Assembly (NCBI GenBank): GCA_022457155.1 | Contig: JAJGOT010000090.1 | Location: 806,001-870,000 of the forward strand | Reading direction: 5' to 3' | Origin: Cladopsammia gracilis | Taxonomy: Eukaryota > Cnidaria > Anthozoa > Scleractinia > Dendrophylliidae | DNA length: 64,000 nt | Part shown: positions 43,547-54,800 of the stretch, in pieces | How positions within the stretch are numbered: the stretch's first letter is position 1 | Layout: the number at the start of each line of letters is the position of its first letter | Program-made: the position numbers and the translations under genes | The notes under the pieces: model-generated | Seen by the model: the letters and a program-made list of their open reading frames with translations, nothing else | Told to the model about the DNA's origin: nothing | The model's database searches: none

Positions 43547-46500
43547 TCATTCATCATCCGCAATGATCAATCGTATTTTGGTTTCCGCGTCCTTGGCTGC
43601 ACTTCTCCTCTCAACGGTTCTACCTTGTACTTGAGTCTCCGGCACGTTCTCTGCAATCTGAGTTTGCGAGCTTCTTATTTCCAGTGGGCATACAAGTCGA
43701 AGGGGGCGTTGAATGTGATTTCCCTTGTGTAACAAAGCCACTCCCCTCACAACTCCGTCTCTTCCTTTCACGTGTCGGATCACTTTTCCTTTCATCCACT
43801 CCCCTCTGTTCTTCTGCTCTCCCACCACCAAGACGATTTCTCCAATCTCAGGAACTTGTCCGTTTCCTCGATTAATCCTGTGGGCCTCCATCAGACTGTG
43901 GACGTATTCTCTCTGCCAGCGACGCCATGCGTGTTCTCTGGTATTGTTTAGCCGTCGGTATAGTCTGGTGACCTCGTCTTCCTCAATCTCAATGTCTGCT
44001 ATCTCGTGAGCATCTTGCCCCCACATGATCACGTTTGGAGTTAGTACTTGTGGCTCCCCTTCACCGCTCTCGACATACGTTAATGGGCGGTTGTTGAGAT
44101 GCTTCTCAATGTCAACGACTACAGCCTTTAACTGTTCAAAGGTGAGGTGCGTGGTTCCCAACGTCTTGTATAGCGTCTTCTTGATTTCTTTAATCAGGCG
44201 CTCATACATGCCTCCCCACCACGGCGACTTGGAGAGGTTAAACTGCCATTCAATCTCTTGTTTTGCTAGGAAGTCCTGTAGCCTTTCACCTTTTCTTACT
44301 TTACTGATCCATGCCGCTGTCGCCTTGAATGTCGCTGCATTGTCGGAAATGATAAGTTGTGGTCTCGTTCGTCGTGTTATGAAGGCGTTGAGTTTCCTCT
44401 GGAACTCGTCAGCCGTTTGAGATCTCGTCAGTTCCAGATGCACCGCTCTCGAGGTCGCACACGTGAAAATCAGCACGTAAGCTTTATTTTCGTTCTTGTT
44501 CACTTTGTACTTTAATGGTCCCGCGAAGTCCACGCCCGTGTACTGGAAGGGGCGACTGATCTCTGTACGAAATTCTGGCAATGCGGACGTTGTTGCTGTT
44601 CCACATGGCTTGGCAGCGAACACTTTGCAAACGTTACACTGTCGTATTTGTTTCTTCACCAGCGAACGGAGTTTCGGTATCCACCATTCTTCTCTCAGTT
44701 CCGACATCGTGCTGGCTACACCCAAATGTTTCACTTGGAGATGGACATGCTGGATGAGCTTCTGAGCGAACAGACCATTTTCGAGGTATGATGGGTTATA
44801 CCCGTGGATTCTTCCAACACATTTCAGAACACCTGTTTCCTTCTCCTTTACTAGTTTCCAGCCAGGTTTCTCCATATTTTCTGGAACGTCTCTTTGTGCT
44901 CTTCTCACCCAATGTATTTTTGCACTCACGAGTTCGGCTGTACGCAATGGTCCAGACGTCTTCTTCACTTTCTGTGACTTCGACAGACTGTTTCCTTTGA
45001 AACGGAGGGCCCAGGCCGTTGTTCTAAGTACCTTCCAATATGGTTTCCGCGCGAGTAACTCATCCCATTCATCTGCAGGGTTTTCCTCTTTTGTGTAGGC
45101 CATCAGCTCCTTCACTGGTTTCTCTTCTTCTTGAGATCCTGGACTGCATTTAATAGTTGGTTGTTCCGGCCAGTCTTCCTTTGTCAGTAGCCACTGAGGC
45201 CCCTCGTACCATTCACCTCTCTCCATACGGTTAAGGGAGGCACCTCTACTTCCCAGATCAGCAAGGTTTCTTTCAGTGGGGCAGTACTTCCATTGAATTC
45301 TTATGTTCTCCGTTATCTGGGCAAGTTTCCTTACTCTGTTTGCAACAAAGACTTTCCAAGACTTTCCTGGATTCGAAATCCAATATAAGGCTACCATACT
45401 GTCCATCCAGATTGTGACATTTTCCACTGGCCACCCTTCCAGGGCATGACAGATGTTCTGTGCCAGATTTGCCGCCATGTGACCGCTGATAAGCTCTAAT
45501 CTAGCAATCGTAGTGCCTCGTTTGGAGATCCTTGATTTGGATGCCAGAAGTCCCTTGATCACGCCTGATTCATGTTCGATTATTGCAATGGTAGCGGCAC
45601 AACACGCCAAATTGCTAGCATCTGCGAACACGTGAAGGTGTACAGCTCTCGTCTCCGTTAAGTTTCTCGCTATGCTTCTTGGAACGATTACATTCTTCAA
45701 TTGTTTCGTCCATTTGAGCCACTGGTTTCTTAGGGGAGTCGATATTTCCGTGTTCCATCCTTTCTTTTCGTCACAAGCATCTCGGTAGATTCGCTTTCCT
45801 TCAACCGTGGTCGGAGATGCGATCCCCAACGGATCATAAATCTTTCCCAGGTGGCTGAGTATGGTTCTCTTGGTTAATGGTGCCTCTTCCTGAGATACTT
45901 GCAACTGAATTTCCAGCGTGTCTTCTTTCTTGTCCCAATTGTGTCCCAATATCTTGCCTGGATTGGGCATGTCCTTGCTTTCAAGAGCAGCATCGTTAGA
46001 TTCCCATTTATGCACTGGAAACTTTGCGTTTTCTAAAATCTGGGTAGCGTCTTCCTTGAATTTCCTGAGGTCTTCTAAATGGCTTCCCGTTTTCATTAGA
46101 TTGTCCACATAAGTGTTGTCCTTAAGTGTCTTGACTGTCTCTTTGAGTTCTTCCGGTTGATTCTCGTAGTGGTGTTGTAACGTAGCGCCCAGCATGAAGG
46201 GGCTTGCTTCAGCTCCGAACGGTACTCTTGTGAATCGCAGGTGTTCTTCCTTCCCATTGAGACTAAACAGAAACCGGAAGGCGTCTCTATCTTCTTCCTT
46301 TAAGCCGATTTGCAAGAATGCCTTTTCAATGTCCCCCAGCAGTAGGTACGGCGACATTCTTGCTCTCACGAGTATGTCCCATAGCAGAGGTTGTAAGGAA
46401 GGGCCCGTGTGCATGCAATCGTTTACGCTGTTCGCTAGTTGGTGCGGTTTAGCGCTGGCATCAAAGACCATTCTCACTTTCGTTGTTGCTGCCTGCTCTC

Positions 46501-47262
46501 TAACAACCGGTTTATGAGGCATGTAGAAGACTCGGTCTCCACTTGGCTGCTCTGGAACTCTTTCTATGATTCCATCTCTCAGTTGATCTTCAACAATCCT
46601 TTCGTATTCGCCCTTCAGTCTCTCATTGTGGGTTAATTTCTTGTTGACGTTGTGGAGTCTCTTCCTGCTTGCTTGCACATTTGTGTCCGTTAGAGTGCTC
46701 CCGGGGATCCATGGGACATTCACTTCATATCTCTCGTCGTCCCGTCTCGTTACATTTTCTTTAAACTCTTTAAGTACATCGAGTTGGTCATTCTCCCCAC
46801 GATCTTCTATCCCCAGCACATCCAAGCTGTACAATTTCTCGTAATCATCCGTCTCTCTCACGAACATACACAGTTCAACAATGTGACCTTCGCCCCCATG
46901 AATGACCCAGCCAAAGGTGGTGCCCTCAACGATCGGCTCTCCTGGCTTTCCTTTGTGGATTGTTTCCGTCTTGATCTTGCAGTAAGTGCTGTCTCCCAGG
47001 ATAATGTCAATCCGGTACTCCTCTCCAGGCCTCACATAGAACTTCTTGTCTCGAGCATGTTCGTACTTGCACTTCAAATCATTCATGTTTGGTCTTCTTA
47101 TGGTCGCAAATTCAGGCATTCTACTTCCGCTCACTTCGATCCTCTCTCTTGTTTTCCCATCTAAGGAATACATGGCGATGCGGAAGACAGGCATAGTTTG
47201 TCTCTTCGTTCCAGTCAGCGTGACCATTTGTCGGCTCTCTTGGCGGTTCGGAGTTAACTTTA
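43547..47262 (-). CDS. Pao pol: protease remainder, RT, RNase H, integrase
   Basis: About 1238 uninterrupted codons after the X2 insertion; the open frame extends about 23 codons into X2, but those are not Pao. In order: the rest of the protease and A17-type region ([13 protein letters not shown]); reverse transcriptase ([38 protein letters not shown]); RNase H ([36 protein letters not shown]); the zinc-binding integrase head ([24 protein letters not shown]); the integrase core ([39 protein letters not shown]) with the DDE-type residues in place; and a DUF5641-like C-terminal domain ([20 protein letters not shown]). The RT box reads YVDN (46100-46111), where most retroelements have YxDD. No frameshift is seen. 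Confidence 0.95.
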
Positions 47263-47540
47263 GAGGCCCTGTTAGGGGGGGTCTGAATAATCCATAATCC
47301 TGGATAAATTTTGGAAATAATCCGTATCCCAATATTGCAAAAAAACATATCCCTAAAATAAAATTCTAAAGCAATCAATTTAAAGCAACCCCTAATTACC
47401 CTTTTGTGTCACGTGAATTGAGTTACGTACTGTATATCAAGCATAAATACGAAAAAAGCAAGTGACACACTCGAACACCAATCCCGCGGCCTGGCCAGTA
47501 CCTTACGCATGCGCACAGCCATATCACCCTGGCAGTTGCA

Positions 47541-47590
47541 GCTATGGACAGCTGTTTCGTCCTAGTTAGGACTCGTCAGCATGGCATAGC
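47541..47590 (-). ncRNA. Hammerhead ribozyme, type I, complete core
   Basis: On the minus strand the segment starts GCTATGCCATG, then core CTGACGA, stem II GTCC/GGAC closed by TAACTA, core GAAAC, a minimal stem III (AGCTG), the cleavage triplet GTC, and CATAGC. The last six bases pair with GCTATG at the 5' end or, leaving an internal loop, as AUG/CAU plus GCU/AGC for stem I. All conserved core positions are present. Hammerheads with short stem III are known from Penelope-like elements, and a Penelope relic lies beside it. Self-cleavage is inferred from sequence only. Confidence 0.85.
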
Positions 47591-47620
47591 CAGACAGGGT
47601 CTCACAAAAGATCATCGACA

Positions 47621-47653
47621 GCTATGCCATGTCGACGAGTCCTAATAAGGACT
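47621..47653 (+). ncRNA. Degenerate hammerhead copy
   Basis: Plus-strand mirror of the ribozyme: the same GCTATGCCATG start and GTCC/GGAC stem II. However, the CTGACGA core is TCGACGA, and TAATG replaces GAAAC. It should be inactive. With the minus-strand copy it makes a hairpin of about 33-bp arms. Confidence 0.65.
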
Positions 47654-47657
47654 AATG

Positions 47658-47757
47658 TGTGAATTGAAGTGCAGGGTGAAAGTTGGAAACAAAATCAATA
47701 TCAATACATTGATTTTGTTTCCAATTTTCACCCTGCATTTCAATTGACACATTCTAT
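47658..47757. repeat. Inverted repeat at the Penelope 5' junction
   Basis: GAATTGAAGTGCAGGGTGAA and TTGGAAACAAAATCAAT are followed directly by their near-complements (ATTGATTTTGTTTCCAA, TTCACCCTGCATTTCAATT). The left arm is an inverted piece of the coding sequence that begins on the right, so the fragment carries a 5' inversion at about 47702/47703. Confidence 0.85.
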
Positions 47758-48860
47758 CTCTGAAACCAAACTGCCTTTCCTTGATATCAATTTACGCATT
47801 TTTGGCAATCGAATCTCTACTTCCATCTACTACAAGTTTACAGATACCCACAGTTATCTCACCACCAGTCATTACATCCTCGACACTGCAAAGAAAGCCT
47901 ACCTCACAGTCAGCTCTTGTGCCTTCGACGCCTCTGCTCTGACGACGCCGACTTTCTAGCAAGAGCACACGAAATGGCCTCTTTCTTTGAAAGGCGTGGT
48001 TACAATGCACACACTCTCCAACATGATCTTGAGGAAATCCGACATGTCACACACACAGACGCCCTCAAACGGAACACCTTGGCGGATGAAAAGGAGAGCA
48101 GGATCCCTTTGGTTCTTACTTACCATCCTCTGAACAACAGAATCAAACAGATTTTGCTCGACAACTTCAGCATCATATTGAACGACCCTGAAACCAAGGA
48201 AACATTTCTTCAGCCACCAATGATCGCTTATCGCCGAGATCAAAACCTACGAAACGTCTTGGTCCACACGTCCGACACAAATCAAACTACTTCGCCCGCA
48301 GGTTCTGCTCCTTGTCAACACCCCCGCTGCCGTACCTGTGACCACATCTCAAATGACGCTACTCTACTGGCTCCAAAAGGCTCCTTCACCACCAGAGAGT
48401 CCTTTACCTGTCTGTCATCTGGCCTTATATACTGCATCTCCTGCCGTCGCTGCCCTGCCATTTACATCGGCGAAACTGGGTGCACTCTTAGGGAAAGGTT
48501 TGGCGAACATCTCAGGAATATTACCAAGAGTGCACCCGGTTTTCCAGTCGCAGAGCACTTCAGTTCCAATGGACACTCTGTGGATGACGTGCAGGTTTGG
48601 GCGTCAAGCTCTGCGGCGGAAAAAAGCAAAGGAAACGGCAGGAGATGCGCCGTATTTTCCAACTTGGTACCTGTCAACCGCGCAGCCTAAATTCTGACTT
48701 TCGTTTCTTCTGAAGGTCGCGCGCGCATGCAAGAGACAATCATTTTAAACTTTAGATGTCGTGGCGTATTTCTCAACGAACATAGTTCCACTGAAGAAGG
48801 GCAAAGCCCGAAACGTTTGGAACTTATTAAAAAACTTTGGCACTAAAAAATAATATTTAA
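47703..48860 (+). pseudogene. Penelope-like element relic, RT tail plus GIY-YIG endonuclease
   Basis: The first frame (to about 47895) has SNFHPAFQLTHSISETKLPF and LDINLRIF, the C-terminal part of Penelope-type reverse transcriptase. A frameshift leads to LCLRRLCSDDADFLARA, then CQHPRCRTCDHIS and the GIY-YIG nuclease signature LIYCISCRRCPAIYIGETG with LRERFGEHLRN. A second shift near 48620 gives the final IFQLGTCQPRSLNSDF and TGA at 48711. The 3' sequence has CTGAAGAAGGGCAAAGCCC then GAAACGT (about 48790-48820), usual for these elements. Catalytic RT motifs are absent (5' truncation), so this copy cannot move by itself. Confidence 0.9.
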
Positions 48861-49840
48861 AAACGTTTATTCTATATTTAGCCGTTTGTTAAGGAGGGTT
48901 TTAGTGTAGACTGAGTTTTAAAACCTTTCAAAAGCCGCGTGCATGCAACGGATTAGAGGTCAAGTCTGTCGGTTGTGGTTCCCGCGATTTTGAAGCTTTT
49001 TGACCTCATTTTAGCATCCTTTTTTTGCCTGGCGGTTGGTGTGTTGTTTTTGCCATTAATATGGGCATGTAGATTTTTATGTAGGAAAGGTTTGAATTTC
49101 TCTAACTGACTGATTCTCTCTGACATGACAGGATCTGAAATGATCTGTTGGCCATGAATGTCTTTCCTGCTATTAATGTCACGCTGGGCCCAGCTATTTT
49201 AGTTTTGTCTTTGCAGGATTTTAATTTTCAGGATCCAAGCTTTATTGCAGAGAGAGTTGTAGCTTAATGAGCTATTCAACTTGTAGAGAGTTAAAGTTTG
49301 TCTAAGTCAAGGCTGTAATCTTAGCTTCCATTTGCTACGCTTTATAGCTGCGAGGAGCTCGCTGTTTATACTAAAACCTCCGTTGGCAATTTTAACAGTC
49401 TAGTGACTGCTTCGTTTATGCCACTATTTCATTCAGGCAACACCATGGTTTCGGTTCTCCTCTCGAACCTCATCAGTTGCCGGGTTGTTGTATTTGCTAG
49501 TTGCTACCTTTCAGTAGCAACACATATTTTTGTTGAGAACGGTTAAACCATTCTGCTCGGCATAATTTTCAAGCTTATAAATTGCCCCAGTAACTTCGAG
49601 GAGTGGCTCATTTAGCAGGTGCAACAGCGATGTGAGAGATGCCAATTTTTGATCACCTACAGTGAGTTCTCAACTACCCACCATCTTGAGTATATTGCCC
49701 AGAAGACTTAGCGACTGGCAACTACTACCGCGAGGCATCGCGGGCTCGGAATTTTGACTAGGAGCACCGGAGGGGCCACTGGAGATAAATATTTGTCGTT
49801 CTCTGTATGACTTTTACCTCTCTTCTTTTATCCTTTTTTT
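48861..49840. other. Interior of X2, no gene seen
   Basis: About 1 kb between the Penelope relic and the right-end repeats of X2. Only short frames; nothing recognised. Confidence 0.5.
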
Positions 49841-49998
49841 ATGTCAAAGCAATCTATGTGATAATGATCAATAATAATCCGTAATTTTAAAATGAGGACG
49901 CAAATAATCCGTAATCCTTAAATTTAGTGGCCAATAATCCGTATCCCTTCTCTAAAAACCCCTAATAATCCATAATCCTAAAACCCTAACAGGGCCTC

Positions 49999-51505
49999 AC
50001 TTTAACACTTCGGCTGCCTTGCTTGATATGAAGTTTCTCCCCGACCCCGTATCCAAGTAGGCCCACAGTGTGATCCCTTGTACTTTCACTGGTATAATTG
50101 CTGGAAGTGCTTGTTCTTCAGACGGTGGTGGGGTGAATACTGAGAGTATGACGTCTTCCTTGTTGCATATGCTAGTGTGATGTCTTCCTTTGCACTTGAA
50201 GCAACCACGACTCCTACATTTGTTCACTGGGTGTCCACTTCTACCACAGTTGTAGCACCGCCGGTTTTCAGTGAAAAACTTTCTTCGAGCCTCCAAGGTG
50301 TTGAAGGTCTTGCAGTTGTCTCCCCAATGATCTTTCTCGCAAAAAATACAGAAAGGCGTTCCTCTTTCTCTTCGTGGCTCCTTGTTGTTGTCTTCTGGCG
50401 TGAACCAGTGTCTCTCACTTTTGTGAGAATCCCCAGAGACTCCCGGCTGGTCTTCCGGTTTGTTTCGTTTCAGCCACTTCAACAAAGCATCGGTAAAGGC
50501 CTCCATGTCCCAATCTTCCCAGTTGTCGTCTGTACGCACGAGATCTGATTTGACTTGAGGTAGCTTGTTAATGGTCGACATGACAAAGCCTCTGAGCATG
50601 CTAGCTTCGCCCAGCGTCAGCAGCGCATCATGATTCTTGCTAACCTTTTCATAAAACTCTTGTATTTTCGCGTAATTCGATCCTCTAATCACGAGAAGGT
50701 TTACGATCTCTTCCATGTGCGCGTTTACCACGAGTTTTGTCTGGCCGTATTCTTTCTCGAGCCTGTCCCAGGCTATTTTGTATCCCATCGCTCCGGGTTT
50801 CAAATTGGCGATCTTGTCTCTCACCTTGGGATTTACCATTTCTAAAAGGTATCCGAATTTTTCTTCCTCGCTGATCGGCTTCTCGTGTACTTGAGTGGAA
50901 AACATATTTCGAAACCGCACCCAGTCTGTCGGCGTTCCTTTGAACGGCGTGATTTTCAACTTGGGTAGTTTCGCTGCTGTTGAACGGACGCTTTGCTCGA
51001 GTTCCAACTTCTTCTTTGCCATATCTAATTCGGCGTCGAGTTTTTCCTGCCACATTCGCCGTTCGTGTTCTTCCTGTCTTTCACGAAACTCGATTGCTTG
51101 CCTTTCGTCTTGTCGCTGCTGCTCACGCTTCGATTCTATTTGTCGTCGTTCGACCACCTCCTCCATTTCGTCCCGTCTGTTCTTGAGGAACCGTGAGAGT
51201 TTCTCTTTGTCTGCAATGAGTGCTGCGTAGCTCGATTTCTGATCCTTTTTCCACTGCCTGACTGTGCGAGAAGACGCGCCGCCGTCAATTTTTAATTCCT
51301 CGGTATGTGAAATGAGATCTGTTATTTTCTCTACGATTTTCTCCGCTCTTCTCGTAACAATTTCGATTTCAGTGTAATCCTTGTTTTCAATCAACTCCTC
51401 TGTCTCCTCTAGGAAGTATTTAAGCTTCTTGATTTCCTTTTCTATTTCTCCTTGTAGTTGTTGTTCGTCCTCGTGTTGACCTCGCATTCCTTCGTTGTCG
51501 CTCAT
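49999..51505 (-). CDS. Pao gag plus start of protease
   Basis: About 502 codons. The N-terminus (about residues 1-160) is charged and predicted coiled coil, with long runs of Glu, Arg and Gln (EERQAIEFRERQEEHERR type). A capsid-like region follows with KITPFKGTPTDWVRFRNMF, matching the DUF1759 family of Pao gag proteins. Three CCHC-type knuckles come next: FCIFCEKDHWGDNC, RCYNCGRSGHPVNKC and GCFKCKGRHHTSIC. The aspartic protease starts near the end, with catalytic LDTGSG encoded at 50042-50053. The frame is cut by the X2 insertion at 49998, where a TGA supplied by the insert ends it. No other stop occurs. Confidence 0.93.
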
Positions 51506-51603
51506 AGTGGCGTTGTTTTGTTGTTTTAGATCCCCTCGCTTGTCGTAATTCCAGTGGAATCTCCGCAGTAATCCTCGTAGTATCCTGGTCCCGGCACCAC
51601 AAA

Positions 51604-51847
51604 TGTACCGAACTTGTGGGGTACACCAATAATCACACCGATTTCTCGTCTTGTCCTGGTTTAATCATCCTTGAATTTACAACGGGTGTTCGTCTCTATC
51701 TTCCCTGAGTTCTCTCCTCCACAAAAACCTATTTCACAATCATCTTTTGTCTCCGATTACAATTCTCATCATGATCTAATAATAATCAAACAATGTCACG
51801 TTGTCACGTTCAAGGCTAAAAGAAATTATTCACGACACTTCCGGTCA
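51604..51847 (-). repeat. Pao 5' LTR
   Basis: 244 bp; upstream LTR for the minus-strand element. Just inside it, at about 51584-51600 on the minus strand, TGGTGCCGGGACCAGGA follows the LTR and starts with TGG, as a tRNA primer-binding site should. The tRNA species was not identified. Confidence 0.93.
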
Positions 51848-54800
51848 ATATCTGAGCAATGTGTTTGATTGCAGTGCAATACTTTACTTCTTTTAGGCTA
51901 GTGTGACAAGTCAAGAAATCCAACTGGATTGGCAAGAAGGTAACCTATTCGGTGTGTTTTATTGTGTGACTCTTATTCTGTTACGGGGAAACCCGACTAA
52001 TAATGGACTGATAAAATAATAACTACGGCCATGTTTAGGGATGGAAAACAGAAATAATTGCCGTGGATACTCGTTCAACTGAATAGGTGTATTTTTATTG
52101 GAACAAACACGAACAACCGATTGCTAACGGCGAATTAAATTACAGAAATCAATATACGTTATTTTTAGAGCAGAACATTGCAGTTATTGAACGTCATGCC
52201 TTTTATTTTCGAGAACAAAAGATAAGGCAGCTTGTTAATGATAGTCAGTTACATGTAAGTTATGTATAAAATTAGTATTTATCTTTGTCAGCTTATAAAC
52301 ATTCATGGGCAAAACAAGTAAAACGCATTTCAAGAATCGAAAGCGAAATCTTAGAAGTAATTGAGTAAAATACGCCGTTTATGGGTACCTATATGAATTT
52401 CAAGAGAAGCTTATATTTCACTGCATCCCGTTTGGATGTCTTTAGTATTGGATTTTGAGCATGTTGAGTTTTCAGCTTGTAGGCCGTGACAAACGAGCCG
52501 TAACCAAAACTGCTAAATGCGTGAATGACCCCTCTCCCACCCTTGTCCAGTGCCTGTCAGTCACGTGAACAATGCGAGACAATAGTCGCGACGCATATCA
52601 GTTTTCCGGGAATAACGGGAAAAAACCCAGTTGAACTTCCTTTGCAAAGCGGTCGCGAATTTACATCTTTATTCAGGTCAGTTGAGAGGCTGTTTTCGTT
52701 TTTCAATTGTATCTGAGCAATGCGTTTGACTGCAGTGCAATACTTTATTTCCTCCAGGCTATTGTGACAAGTCAAGAAATCCAACTGGATTGGCAAGAAG
52801 GTAACCTATTCATGCGGTGTGTTTCATTGTGTGTGCTCTTGATTCTGTTTCGGGGAAATACGACAAATAATGGACTGATAAAATAATAACATAAGGGCTT
52901 GTTTAGGGGTGGAAAACGGGACTAATTACCTTGAATACTTGGTTTAAGCGAAGAGGTGTATTTCTTTTGGAATAAACACGAACAGCCAACCGGCTAATAG
53001 CAAAATTACAGAAATGAATAATTGTTGAATGCCATGCCTTTATTTCAACATACAGGCATACAGTGTAGCACAATTAGCTTTCTCTGGAAATATAAGCCCG
53101 ATATCCTAGATACTCTTTGTGGAATACTATTTTAAAAACTCGAAAGTTTACAAAGGATGCATGGCTCATTAGCGCTTTTGACACCAGACAATTTTGAAGT
53201 TTTTGATAGATGATATTTCCTTTAAAAATATATGCAAAGGGATAAAAATTACGTAGATTACTTAGTTTAACAAACGCTTTCAACTTTTGAAGTCGGTTTA
53301 TACTTAGCACGATGCCTTCTCTACGTAAATTCATATGCTAATGACCAAGTTAAGTGCAAACAATGTCATCAGCAATGATTCGCCTATTGATCGATATTGA
53401 ACTGTACAAAATAACAAGACAGAAACTTTTAAATCAGTATCGCTCAGTCCAGCTTCCGTGTCGGGCACTAGAAAAGAGAAAGTATGGAAATGATTTTTCC
53501 ACGCGTGAAAAGCACAAGGAAAGCTGAGAGACTGTGTGGAGCTCGAAAAAAAGGGGTATCGCGATTCGTGCTCTACCCGCGCGCTTCGCGTGAGCGCGTG
53601 AATGACCCCTCTCCCACCCCTGTCGATGTCTTGCGCTTGTCATCACGTGAATGAATGCGAGACAATGGCAATGACGCATATCAGTTTTCCAGGAAAAAAC
53701 CCAGTTGAACTTCCTTTGCAAAGCAGTTACGAATTTAGATCTTTATTCAGGTCAGTTGAGCCACTGTTTTCGTTTTTCATTTATATCTGAGCGATGTGTT
53801 TGACTGCAGTACAATACCTTACTTCCTCTACGCTACTGTGACAAGTCAAGAAATCCAATTAGATTGGTAAGAAGGTAACCTATTCGGTGTGCTTTATTGT
53901 GTGTGACTCTTGATTCTGTTTCGGGGAAATCCGACAAATAATGGACTGATAAAATAATAACTAAGGATATGTTTATTGGTGGAAAACAGAAATAATTACC
54001 GTGGATACTCGGTTCAACTGAATAGGTGTACTTTTATTGGAACAAACACGAACAACCGATTGCTAAAATCAATACACGATATTTTTATAGCAGAACAATA
54101 GAGTTTATATTGAACGTTTTGCCTTTTATTTCGAAAACTTAAAAAAACATGTTTTATAGAGAACAAAAGATAAGGCAGCTTGTTAATAATAGTCACTTAC
54201 ACGTAAGTTACATATAATACTAGTATTTATCTCTGTCAGCTTATAAACATTCATGGCCAAAACAAGTAAAACGCATTTCAAGGAAAAATCGAAAGCGAAA
54301 CCTTAGAAGTAATTGAGTAAAATACGCCGTTTATGGGTACCTATATGAATTTCAAGAGAAGCATATTTCACTGCACCCCGTTTGGATGTCTTTAGCATTG
54401 GATTTTGAGCATGTTTGAGTTTTCAGCTTGTGGGTCGTGATAAACGAGCCGTAACCAAAACTGCTAAAATGCAAATACTAAGCGCGTGAGCGCGTGAATG
54501 ACCCCTCTCCCACCCTTGTCCAGTGCCTGTCAGTCAAGTGAACAATGCGAGACAATAGTCGCGACGCATATCAGTTTTCCGGGAATAACGGGAAAAAACC
54601 CATTTGAACCTTTGCAAAGCGGTCGCGAATTTATATCTTTATTCAGGTCAGTTGAGCCACTGTTTTCGTTTTTCAATTATATCTGAGCGATGTGTTTGAC
54701 TGCAGTGTAATACTTTACTTCCTCTAGGCTACTGTGACAAGTCAAGAAATCCAACTGGATTGGCAAGAAGGTAACCTTTTCGGTGTGTTTTATTGTGTGT

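Larger units (their letters stand above)
47257..50004. mobile_element. TIR element X2 with 6-bp target duplication, inside Pao
   Basis: Perfect 15-bp inverted repeats GAGGCCCTGTTAGGG (47263-47277; complement 49984-49998), flanked by ACTTTA at 47257-47262 and 49999-50004. Next to both ends AATAATCC(A/G)TAATCC and AATAATCCGTATCCC recur, twice on the left and at least four times on the right, always on the plus strand. No transposase is visible. The only coding content is a Penelope-like relic. The two Pao frames on either side are in register once one copy of the duplication is discounted, so the insertion was clean. Superfamily is uncertain; 6-bp duplications are known for Dada, IS3EU and Polinton, among others. 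Confidence 0.9.
43248..51847 (-). mobile_element. Pao/BEL LTR retrotransposon, interrupted
   Basis: 8.6 kb between LTRs of 244 bp that differ at one position (ACGCGT versus ACGGGT). The LTRs start TG and end CA. ATAT flanks both sides, and other satellite monomers read CAATTATATCTGAGC without interruption, so the insertion is in a satellite monomer with a 4-bp duplication. Element orientation is minus: 5' LTR, gag, protease, RT/RNase H, integrase, 3' LTR. A 2736-bp foreign element interrupts the protease. Without that element the retrotransposon would be about 5.9 kb, a usual Pao size. The near-identical LTRs imply a recent insertion. Confidence 0.95.

Noticed and set aside
47263..47332. First 23 codons of the long Pao pol frame as genuine Pao sequence.
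   Set aside because: They are encoded by the end of the inserted X2 element (its terminal repeat and AATAATCC words), not by the retrotransposon.
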